Shown: in pieces, positions 31,764 to 39,035 of the stretch
Position numbering within the stretch: position 1 is the first letter of the stretch
Layout: every line of letters starts with the position of its first letter
Source of the DNA: JAICYJ01 sp963737445
GTDB taxonomy: Bacteria; Actinomycetota; Thermoleophilia; Gaiellales; JAICJC01
Direction: 5' to 3'
NCBI GenBank assembly: GCA_963737445.1
Contig: CAVTSO010000009.1
Span: 186,001 to 250,000 of the forward strand
Length of the DNA stretch: 64,000 nucleotides
The notes under the pieces: generated by a model
Databases searched by the model: none
Told to the model about the DNA's origin: nothing
The model's input: the letters and a program-made list of their open reading frames with translations, nothing else
Position numbers and translations under genes: made by a program

Positions 31764-33713
31764 GTGGCACGCAAGATCCCCGTTCTCGGCAGGTTCCTGG
31801 GTGCGCCGGCGCTGTACGCGATGGCGTACGGCGAGATCGGCAGCTCGCTCTACTACGCGCTCGGCATCACCGCCGTCTACGCGCTGTCGCTGACGCCGGC
31901 GGTGTTCCTGGCCGCCGGCCTGATCTTCGCGTTGACGGCCGCCGCGTACGCCGAGGGCGCGGCCACGATCCCCGAGCCGGGCGGCGCCTCGACGTTCGCC
32001 CGCCGCGCGTTCAACGACCTTGTGGGATTTATCGCCGGCTGGGCGACGGTGCTCGACTACGTGATCTCTATCTCGCTCGCAGCACTGTTCCTGCCCCATT
32101 ACGTGCTGGGCGCGATCGGGCAGGACACGCTCTCGGCCGACCAGAGCGAGCTGCTCGCGGTGTTGCTGATCCTCGTGATCACGGCCGCCCGCATCGCCCG
32201 CCGTACGAACGTGTATATGGCCACCGTGGTGCTGGCCGTGCTCGACCTGGTCGTGCAGGCCGGGCTGGGGCTGATGGGACTGATGCTGCTGTTCGACTGG
32301 ACGGCGCTCACCAACAACATCGACCTGGGCACCAAGCCGACCTGGAACTCGCTGGCGTTCGCGCTGCCGATCGCCATGATCGGGTTTACCGGCCTGGAGA
32401 AGGTGACCGGGCTGGTGGGGCTGGCCAAGCGCCCCGAGAAGTCCGTGCCCGACAGCATCCGCTCGTCGGTGTTCACGGTGATCCTGGTCTACGCCGCGGT
32501 GGCCACAGCGGCCATCTCCGCCTTTCCCTCGCATCGTGACCCCTCAGCGCCGGCCGGCTACTCGAGCGAGCTGACCACGCGCTGGCTGGACGCGCCGATG
32601 CTGGGGCTGGCGACGGCGGTCGGCAATGAGTACGGCAGCGCAGCCGCCACCGCGGCGCGGTTCGTCGTGGGCGTGACCGCCTCGCTGATCCTGTTGCTGG
32701 CGATCACCACCAGCTTCTCGGGCGCGGGGCGGCTGTCGGTGGCGATGGGCGAACGGCTGGAGCTGCCGGGCCGGTTCGCGAAGCGGAACCGCCGGTCGCT
32801 GCAGCCGACCTTCGCGCTACTCGGGGTGGGGCTGCTGGCCTCGGCATTCGTGATCGTGGCAGCGCTGTTCCAGGGTGAGGAGATCCTGTCGCTGGCTTCG
32901 ATCTACAGTTTCGGCATCCTGATCGCCTTCGGGCTGGCGAATGCCTCGATCGTGTGGCTGCGGATCACCGAGCCGGACATGCCGCGCCCGTTCATGATGC
33001 GCGGCAACATCTGGATCCGGGGCCGGCTGATCCCGCTGACGGCGGTGGCCGGCGCGGTCACCGCGTTCGCCGCCTGGGTGATCGCGCTCGGCACCCATCC
33101 CGGTGCCCGCGATGTCGGGGTGCTGTGGATGATCGTCGGTCTGGGCATCTACACGATGGTGCGCGTGCGCGCGGGCATCCCGCTGATGGAGCGCTACGAG
33201 CCGGGTGCACCGCCGCCGGAGGAGGCTGTCGAGCTGCCCAGCGGGCCGATCGTGGTGCCGCTGGAGGAGCCGGGGGAGCTGGCCGAGGAGGTGATGGCGA
33301 CCGCCTGCCGGCTGGCGACCGAGACGGGCGCGCCGGTGGTCGCGGTCAGCGCCATCTTCGTCCCGGTGCAGGATCCCCTGGACACCGAGCTGCCCGAGCG
33401 CGACCGGGCGGTGGCCGAGGTGCAGGAGATGGCGCGCTCGCTGGCGTCCGACTACGGCATCGAGTTCCGGGGGGTGGTGATGCGCACGCGCAACCCCGGC
33501 CGGGCGATCGTCGACGCGGTCATCGACCAGGGCGCCACGCTGATCGTGATCGGATCGCCGGAAAAGCGGCGGCTCGCGGTCAACCGCCAGGAGGCGTTCT
33601 TCGGCCGCACCGTCGATTTCGTCCTGCGCAAGGCACCCTGCCGCGTGATCGTCACGCACTTCCCGTCGGAGGAGGCAGTCGAGGCGGCACACGCGGTGCC
33701 TGTACCGCAATAG
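31764..33713 (+). CDS. APC-superfamily permease with C-terminal UspA domain (second copy)
   Basis: A 649-residue paralogue of the gene at 29636 with the same architecture: YAMAYGEIGSSLYYALGI in TM1, EGAATIPEPGGASTFARRAFND in TM2, MIGFTGLEKVTGLVGLAKRPEK in TM6 and loop, and a UspA domain from about residue 493 (IVVPLEEPGELAEEV to LIVIGSPEKRRLAVNRQEAFFGRTVDFVLRKAPCRVIV). The tandem arrangement points to duplication followed by divergence. TM6 differs (GLEKVTG versus GIETISN), so substrates may differ. Confidence 0.87.
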   Translation: MARKIPVLGRFLGAPALYAMAYGEIGSSLYYALGITAVYALSLTPAVFLAAGLIFALTAAAYAEGAATIPEPGGASTFARRAFNDLVGFIAGWATVLDYVISISLAALFLPHYVLGAIGQDTLSADQSELLAVLLILVITAARIARRTNVYMATVVLAVLDLVVQAGLGLMGLMLLFDWTALTNNIDLGTKPTWNSLAFALPIAMIGFTGLEKVTGLVGLAKRPEKSVPDSIRSSVFTVILVYAAVATAAISAFPSHRDPSAPAGYSSELTTRWLDAPMLGLATAVGNEYGSAAATAARFVVGVTASLILLLAITTSFSGAGRLSVAMGERLELPGRFAKRNRRSLQPTFALLGVGLLASAFVIVAALFQGEEILSLASIYSFGILIAFGLANASIVWLRITEPDMPRPFMMRGNIWIRGRLIPLTAVAGAVTAFAAWVIALGTHPGARDVGVLWMIVGLGIYTMVRVRAGIPLMERYEPGAPPPEEAVELPSGPIVVPLEEPGELAEEVMATACRLATETGAPVVAVSAIFVPVQDPLDTELPERDRAVAEVQEMARSLASDYGIEFRGVVMRTRNPGRAIVDAVIDQGATLIVIGSPEKRRLAVNRQEAFFGRTVDFVLRKAPCRVIVTHFPSEEAVEAAHAVPVPQ

Positions 33714-33716
33714 CCG

Positions 33717-35012
33717 TCAGGTCGCGTCTGCGTGGCGCTCGAGCACCGGCAGCAGCACGGGCGCGGTGCGGCTGAAGTCCTTCGCCGCCACGCCGTCGGC
33801 GGCGGCGCGCACGTCGCCCTCGGCGGCGCGGTGGGTGAGGATCACGATGTGCACGCCGTCCTCGCCCGGGTGCTGCACGACCTGCGCCACCGACACGTCA
33901 TGGTCGGCCAGCTGCTGAGCCACCTGCGCCAGCACGCCCGGCGTGTCATCGACGGTGAAGCGCAGGTAGCAGGGGCTCTGCAGCCGCCCGGGCGGGAACC
34001 GGCCCACGTCTCGGTAGTGCACGTCGTGCTGCAGGAAGCCGGTGCCCTGCGTGCCGATCACCGCGACCACGTCGCCGATCACGGCCGTGGCCGTCTCCTC
34101 GCCGCCGGCGCCGGGCCCCTCCAGGATCACCTCGCGAATCGAGCTGCCCTGCAGCATCACCGCGTTGAAGGCGCCGTCCACGGCCGCCAGCGGGTGGTTC
34201 GCCGCCAGCAGGCAGGGGTGCACCCGTGCCGCCACCTCGCCACCCGACCGCCAGGCCGATGCGATCAGCTTGACCGCGTACCCGAGTTCGGCGGCGTGCT
34301 CCACGTCGGCCAGGTCGAGCAGGTTGATGCCGACGTGATCGACCTCCTCCAATCGCATCCGCGTGTGGAACGCGATCGACGCCAGGATGGCGATCTTGGC
34401 GGCGGCATCGGCGCCGGTCACGTCCTCGGTGGGGTCGGCCTCTGCGTAGCCCAGCGCCTGCGCCTCGGCCAGCGCCTCGGCGTAAGGAGCGCCGCTCTGG
34501 ATCATTCGCGTCAGGATGAAGTTGGTGGTGCCGTTGACGATGCCGTCGATCCGGTGCACGTTGGTCACGATCATCGACTCGCGCAGCACCTTCACGACCG
34601 GGATCGCGGCGCAGACGCTGGCCTCGAACCGCAGCTGCACGCCGTTTCGCTCGGCCGCGCCGAACAGCTCGTCACCGTGCTGGGACAGCAGCTGCTTGTT
34701 CGCCGACACCACCGACTTGCCGGCCCCGAGCAGCGCCAGCACGTACTCACGGGTGGGCTCGATGCCGCCCATCACCTCGGCCACGACGCTGACGGTGGGA
34801 TCGTCGCGCAGCCGGGCGAAGTCGGTCGTGAGCACGCCGTCGGGCGCGTCGGCGTGGCGGGCGGGATCGCGCACCAAGGCCGCGGCCACCTCGACCGGCT
34901 GGCCGGTGACGCGCTCGATCGACTCGGCGCTGTCCCGCAGCAGCCGGTGCACGGCGGAGCCGACGGTGCCATATCCGAGCAGTCCGATCCTGATGGGTGA
35001 GGTGCCGGTCAC
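33717..35012 (-). CDS. hom: Homoserine dehydrogenase
   Basis: A 431-residue enzyme reducing aspartate semialdehyde to homoserine. The Rossmann motif is RIGLLGYGTVGSAVHRLL. The catalytic region has ANKQLLSQHGDELF, FEASVCAAIPVVKVLRES and the signature GIVNGTTNFILTRM...AEALAEAQALGYAEADPTEDVTGADAAAKIAILA. A C-terminal ACT domain (LRFTVDDTPGVLAQVAQQLADHDVSV) suggests threonine feedback. The GTG at 35012 is chosen because TATCGT (complement of 35022-35027) lies 9 bases upstream; the longer frame to 35240 would run through that promoter. Convergent with the second transporter. Confidence 0.96.
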   Translation of the reverse strand: MTGTSPIRIGLLGYGTVGSAVHRLLRDSAESIERVTGQPVEVAAALVRDPARHADAPDGVLTTDFARLRDDPTVSVVAEVMGGIEPTREYVLALLGAGKSVVSANKQLLSQHGDELFGAAERNGVQLRFEASVCAAIPVVKVLRESMIVTNVHRIDGIVNGTTNFILTRMIQSGAPYAEALAEAQALGYAEADPTEDVTGADAAAKIAILASIAFHTRMRLEEVDHVGINLLDLADVEHAAELGYAVKLIASAWRSGGEVAARVHPCLLAANHPLAAVDGAFNAVMLQGSSIREVILEGPGAGGEETATAVIGDVVAVIGTQGTGFLQHDVHYRDVGRFPPGRLQSPCYLRFTVDDTPGVLAQVAQQLADHDVSVAQVVQHPGEDGVHIVILTHRAAEGDVRAAADGVAAKDFSRTAPVLLPVLERHADAT

Positions 35013-35021
35013 GACCGCGGC

Positions 35022-35027
35022 ACGATA
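35022..35027 (-). promoter_or_regulatory. Candidate -10 of hom
   Basis: TATCGT on the minus strand, 9 bases upstream of the GTG start and without a Shine-Dalgarno sequence, fits leaderless transcription. Confidence 0.35.
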
Positions 35028-35244
35028 CCGAAAACCGGCGCAGCCAAGCGGTCGCACCCACCTGCGGGACATGGATGACCTGCTCCACGAGCTGCGCGGC
35101 GCTGGATCTGGTCTGGGCCCGCGCCGGAACGCCACGATCGTCCTTGGCCAGGACATCACCAGCCTGCCCAGCGGACGCTCCCGTCGCCGAACGCGCCCCA
35201 TCCTGCGCCCGGCATCCACGCATCCCGTGGAGCCGATCATCTAG

Positions 35245-35250
35245 TACGCT
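35245..35250 (+). promoter_or_regulatory. Candidate -10 of the trkA pair
   Basis: TACGCT lies 6 bases before the ATG at 35257, matching the leaderless pattern seen at several other genes here. Confidence 0.35.
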
Positions 35251-35256
35251 AATCCT

Positions 35257-35682
35257 ATGAAGCTTCTGATCGTTGGCTGCGGGCGGGTCGGCTCGTCGAT
35301 TGCGAGGAACATGTCCGATGACGGGCATGACGTGTCCGTGATCGATGAGGACCCCGAGGCGCTTCAGCGGCTGCCCGAGTCGTGGCCGGGACGCTTCGTG
35401 CACGGCCACGGCCTGGACACCGAGGTGCTGGTCGAGGGCGGCATCGGCACCGCCGATGCCTGCGTGGTCTGCACCGACGGCGACAACACCAACATCGTGA
35501 TCGCGCAGATCGCGCGCAAGCGCTTCGACTGCCCGTGCGTGGTGACACGCGTGCTCGACCCGGCGCGGGCCGCGTTCTATGACACGCTGGGGCTGCAGAC
35601 GGTGTGCCCGACGTCGCGCTCGATCGACATCATGACCGAGGCCATCTGCGCGACGCCCGGACGAATGCCGGGCGACGGATAG
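35257..35682 (+). CDS. TrkA-N (RCK) domain protein, short form
   Basis: A 141-residue protein consisting of one TrkA N-terminal NAD-binding domain: MKLLIVGCGRVGSSIARNM (GxGxxG), the acidic end of beta-2 in VIDEDPEAL, and DNTNIVIAQIARK. The RCK_C domain found in full TrkA is missing. It is followed 3 bases later by a second TrkA protein, suggesting that the two form a heteromeric gating ring for a K+ transporter or channel; no TrkH or KtrB membrane subunit is in the window. Confidence 0.88.
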   Translation: MKLLIVGCGRVGSSIARNMSDDGHDVSVIDEDPEALQRLPESWPGRFVHGHGLDTEVLVEGGIGTADACVVCTDGDNTNIVIAQIARKRFDCPCVVTRVLDPARAAFYDTLGLQTVCPTSRSIDIMTEAICATPGRMPGDG

Positions 35683-35685
35683 CGT

Positions 35686-36345
35686 ATGTACATCCTGATC
35701 GTGGGCGGCGGGAAGGTGGGCAGCAACCTCACCTCCACGCTGATGAAGATGGGGCATGAGGTGACGCTGGTCGAGGGCGACCGCGACCGCTACGCGCTGC
35801 TCGAGGAGAAGTTCGAGCACGTGGTGCGGCCGGGTGATGCTACCGAGCTGTTCGTGCTGGAGCGGGCTGGGGTGGAGCGGGCCGATCTGGTGGTGGCGGT
35901 CACCGGCGACGACGAGGACAACATCATCGTCTGCCAGGTGGCCAAGGAGAAGTACGGCGTGCCGAAGGTGATCGCGCGCGTCAACGACCCGCGCAACCAG
36001 CCGCACTTCGACATGGTCGGGATCACGCTGACCGTTTCGGCCACGGCCACGATTCTGGCGCTGATCGAGCACCAGCTGCCGCAGCACGAGCTGGTCACCC
36101 TGATCGACCTGAAGCGCGAGAACCTCGAGATCGTCGAGTTCGCGATCGGCTCGGGGTCGCCGGCGGCAGGGAAGTACGTGCGCGAGCTGAACCTGCCGAA
36201 CCGCTCGCGCTTGATCTCGGTCACGCGCGACGGCCGCGCCGAGATCGCCATCGGCGAGACGCAGCTGGCGCCGGGCGATCTGGTGATGGCGATCCTCGAG
36301 CCCGACGTCGAGGACGAGCTCAAGCAACAGCTGATGCCCGCTTAG
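35686..36345 (+). CDS. trkA: TrkA potassium-transport regulatory protein
   Basis: A 219-residue TrkA with both domains: RCK_N (MYILIVGGGKVGSNLTSTLM, LVEGDRDR, GDATELFVLERAGVERADLVVAVTGDDEDNI) and RCK_C from about residue 135 (IVEFAIGSGSPAAGKYVREL, then GRAEIAIGETQLAPGDLVMAI). It binds NAD(H)/ATP and gates K+ uptake. Only 16 bases separate it from thrC, so it may share that transcript even though the functions are unrelated. Confidence 0.93.
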   Translation: MYILIVGGGKVGSNLTSTLMKMGHEVTLVEGDRDRYALLEEKFEHVVRPGDATELFVLERAGVERADLVVAVTGDDEDNIIVCQVAKEKYGVPKVIARVNDPRNQPHFDMVGITLTVSATATILALIEHQLPQHELVTLIDLKRENLEIVEFAIGSGSPAAGKYVRELNLPNRSRLISVTRDGRAEIAIGETQLAPGDLVMAILEPDVEDELKQQLMPA

Positions 36346-36361
36346 GACGGACGGGTCTCCT

Positions 36362-37408
36362 GTGACCGCCGGTCTGATCGAGCGCTATCGCGACCGGCTT
36401 CCGGTCACCGATGCCACGCCGGTGGTGTCGCTGGGGGAGGGCTCGACGCCGCTGGTGCCGGCGCCGCGGCTGTCGGCGCTGACCGGTCTGGACGTGCACC
36501 TCAAGTACGAGGGACTGAACCCCACCGGCTCGTTCAAGGACCGGGGCATGACGATGGCCGTCTCCAAGGCGCTCGAGGAGGGAGCGACCCACGCCGTGTG
36601 CGCCTCGACCGGCAATACGTCCGCGTCGGCGGCCGCCTACTGCGGCCGCGCCGGGATCAGGCTGGCGGTGGTGCTCCCCGAGGGTGCCATCGCCCGCGGC
36701 AAGCTGGCTCAGGCCCAGATCTGCGGCGCCCGCGTGATCGCCGTGCAGGGCAGCTTCGATGACGCGCTGCGGCTGGTGCGAGAGCTGGTCGAGCGCCGCC
36801 CGATGGCGCTGCTCAACTCGATCAACCCCTACCGGCTGGAGGGCCAGAAGACCGCCGCCTTCGAGGTGATCGAGCAGTTGGGCGCGGCGCCCGACTGGCT
36901 GGCCCTGCCGGTCGGAAACGGCGGCAACATCACCGCCTACTGGAAGGGATTCGGCGAGTCCGGCGTGGCACCCCGGATGCTGGCGGGCCAGGCGGCCGGT
37001 GCGGCCCCGCTGGTGACCCGGGCACCGGTGCCCAACCCGACCACGGTCGCGACCGCGATTCGGATCGGGAACCCGGCCCGGCTGGATCAGGCGCTGCAGG
37101 CGGTCGAGCAGTCGCACGGCGGTATCCGCGCCATCCCCGACGAGGGCATCCTGGCTGCCTACCGGCTGCTGGCCCAGGAGGAGGGCGTGTTCTGCGAGCC
37201 GGCCTCGGCGGCTTCCGTTGCGGCGCTGCTGGAGGCGGCTCGCGATGGGCTGGTGGAGCCGGGGGCACGTGTGGTCTGCGTGCTCACCGGCCATGGGCTC
37301 AAGGATCCCGACACGGCCGGCCAGGAGGGCGCCGAGATCATGCGCTGCCCGCCGGCGGTCGAGCGGCTCGAAGAACTGGCGTTTGCCGAGGAGCCGGCGC
37401 TTGTCTGA
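36362..37408 (+). CDS. thrC: Threonine synthase
   Basis: A 348-residue fold-type II PLP enzyme that converts O-phosphohomoserine to threonine. PLP Lys lies in NPTGSFKDRGM (near residue 59), with CASTGNTSASAAAYCGRAG binding the phosphate, LPVGNGGNITAYWKGF the glycine loop and VFCEPASAASVAALL near the C-terminus. The GTG start gives TAGLIERYRDRLPVTD. The stop lies inside the first codons of thrB (8-base overlap). Confidence 0.95.
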   Translation: MTAGLIERYRDRLPVTDATPVVSLGEGSTPLVPAPRLSALTGLDVHLKYEGLNPTGSFKDRGMTMAVSKALEEGATHAVCASTGNTSASAAAYCGRAGIRLAVVLPEGAIARGKLAQAQICGARVIAVQGSFDDALRLVRELVERRPMALLNSINPYRLEGQKTAAFEVIEQLGAAPDWLALPVGNGGNITAYWKGFGESGVAPRMLAGQAAGAAPLVTRAPVPNPTTVATAIRIGNPARLDQALQAVEQSHGGIRAIPDEGILAAYRLLAQEEGVFCEPASAASVAALLEAARDGLVEPGARVVCVLTGHGLKDPDTAGQEGAEIMRCPPAVERLEELAFAEEPALV

Positions 37409-38276
37409 CGCGCTGGTCGTGAGCGCGCCCGCCTCGTCGGCCAATCTGGGTCCCGGGTTCGACTGCCTGGCGCTGGCGCTGGACGTGCGAAACCGGGTCG
37501 AGATCAGCGCGGCCGCGGGAGCCGAGATGCAGGTGACGGTTGCCGGGGAGGGAGCCGGTGAGGCTCCGGCCGGCCCGGACAACCTGTTCCTGCGGGCGTT
37601 CGTGGCAGCCGGCGGCGATCCGGCAGGCCTGTCCTTCGACATGCACAACGAGGTGCCGTTCGCGCGCGGTCTGGGCTCGAGCGCGGCCACGATCGTGGCC
37701 GGCCTGGTGGCCGCCGACGCCTGGCACGACCGGCCGCCGCGCGACCTGCTGGGCCTCGCGACCGAGCTGGAGGGTCACCCCGACAACGTCGCGGCGGCGC
37801 TGAACGGCGGTCTCACGCTGGCCTGGACCGGCTCCAGCGGGGTGTCCGCGATCGGCTTCGGCGTCCCCGAGGCCGGGTTCGTGACGGTGGTGCCCGAGCA
37901 GCGCCTGTCGACCGCCGCCGCGCGGGCGGCGCTGCCAGACCAGGTGCCCCACGCCGACGCCGTGCACAACGCCACGCGTGCCGCCCTGCTGGTGGCCGCG
38001 CTGGGGTCGGGGGATGCCGACCTGCTGCGCGACGCGCTCGAAGACCGGCTGCACGAGCCCTACCGGGCGCCGCAGGCGCCGCTGCTGGGAGCGGTGCGTG
38101 AGCGTGTGGCCGGGGACCACGCCGTGCTGGGGGCGACCCTGTCGGGTGCCGGCCCAAGCGTGCTCGTGTGGTGTCTGCCGGGGTCGGAGCGGGGCGTGGC
38201 GGAGAGCCTTGCCGGGCTCAACGGTGCGTCGGCGCGCGCGGTCGCGGTGGCCGAGCAGGGCGTTCGGATCGATTGA
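37401..38276 (+). CDS. thrB: Homoserine kinase
   Basis: A 291-residue GHMP kinase phosphorylating homoserine. Motif 1 is SAPASSANLGPGFDCLALALD, motif 2 the ATP loop VPFARGLGSSAATIVAGLVAA, and motif 3 LGATLSGAGPSVLVW near the C-terminus; HPDNVAAALNGG is also typical. The start appears to be a TTG at 37401 overlapping thrC by 8 bases; a GTG at 37419 would remove part of the first strand. The gene converges end to end with the HAD-like gene at 38277. Confidence 0.94.
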   Translation: MSDALVVSAPASSANLGPGFDCLALALDVRNRVEISAAAGAEMQVTVAGEGAGEAPAGPDNLFLRAFVAAGGDPAGLSFDMHNEVPFARGLGSSAATIVAGLVAADAWHDRPPRDLLGLATELEGHPDNVAAALNGGLTLAWTGSSGVSAIGFGVPEAGFVTVVPEQRLSTAAARAALPDQVPHADAVHNATRAALLVAALGSGDADLLRDALEDRLHEPYRAPQAPLLGAVRERVAGDHAVLGATLSGAGPSVLVWCLPGSERGVAESLAGLNGASARAVAVAEQGVRID

Positions 38277-38886
38277 TCAGCCGGCGACGAGCGCGGGCAG
38301 CTCGTGCGGCGTCTCGGCCAGGTAGCTGGGCAGCACGGCCAGCAGGTCGTCGCGGGATCCACCCGTCCAGACGGCGCGCGGCGGTGGCGGCGCCGGCGTG
38401 CTTGGCTTCCGCGATCACATGCGGCGAGGCCGACACCACCAGCGCCGCCTGCGGCTCCAGCCCCAGCTCCGCGATCAGGTTGACGGGACCTGCGTGGCTG
38501 GCCTCGACCCGCTCCAGCTCGAACCTCCGCGATAGCCCCAGGAAGTGACTCACGATCGCGCCCACCTCGGCCGGGCCGGGTGACCAGGCGGCGATCCGCA
38601 CGCCGGCCGCCGACATCTGGCGCACCGCGCCGTTGAGCGCGGGGTCGGGGCGCACGTAGACCGGGATGTGCTCCTCGTAGAAGCGGGCGAGCTCCAGCCG
38701 CCAGCTTGACACCTCGTCCCCGGCCCATGCCTCCAGCTGTGGCAGCGCCACGCAGCGGTCGTCGGACACCGTGGCGGGATCGAGCGGCGTGACCCGGCCC
38801 AGCTTGCGGGCCAGGTGCTCCACGGCGTCGCGCCACAGGCGATCGCCGGGAGCGAGCGCGTCCTCCGCGAAGATGACCGCATCCAC
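38277..38886 (-). CDS. HAD-like hydrolase (frameshifted near its C-terminus)
   Basis: The N-terminus MDAVIFAEDALAPGDRLWRDAVEHLARKLG and the segment VRQMSAAGVRIAAWSPGPAEVGAIVSHFLGLSRRFE resemble a HAD-family phosphatase with cap helices. The first motif has lost the classical DxDxT (it reads FAEDAL), so activity is doubtful. From about 38370-38385 the frame must shift by one to continue AVWTGGSRDDLLAVLPSYLAE and end LPALVAG at 38277; the span is 610 nt, one more than a multiple of three. I expect a sequencing indel in the GCC/GCG run. Role unknown. Its codons near 38706-38725 contain a 20-mer repeated upstream of tsaE. Confidence 0.6.
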
Positions 38887-38914
38887 GGGCCGCAGGGTAG
38901 TCCCGCGCGGCCAT

Positions 38915-38935
38915 CTGTCACGGCAGTCGTGACAG
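38915..38935. promoter_or_regulatory. Inverted repeat in the divergent promoter region
   Basis: ctgtcac (38915-38921) and gtgacag (38929-38935) are perfect 7-base arms with a 7-base spacer. They lie between the divergent HAD-like and Ig-repeat genes, a likely operator position. Confidence 0.4.
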
Positions 38936-39035
38936 GTTCGTCACTGCTTCGGCGACGATCGGGTCTGGATCCGTGACGGCGCCCGGGATCACCATGAGGC
39001 GGTCAACCCGCTCCGCCCCGAAAGGACCCCGGCTC

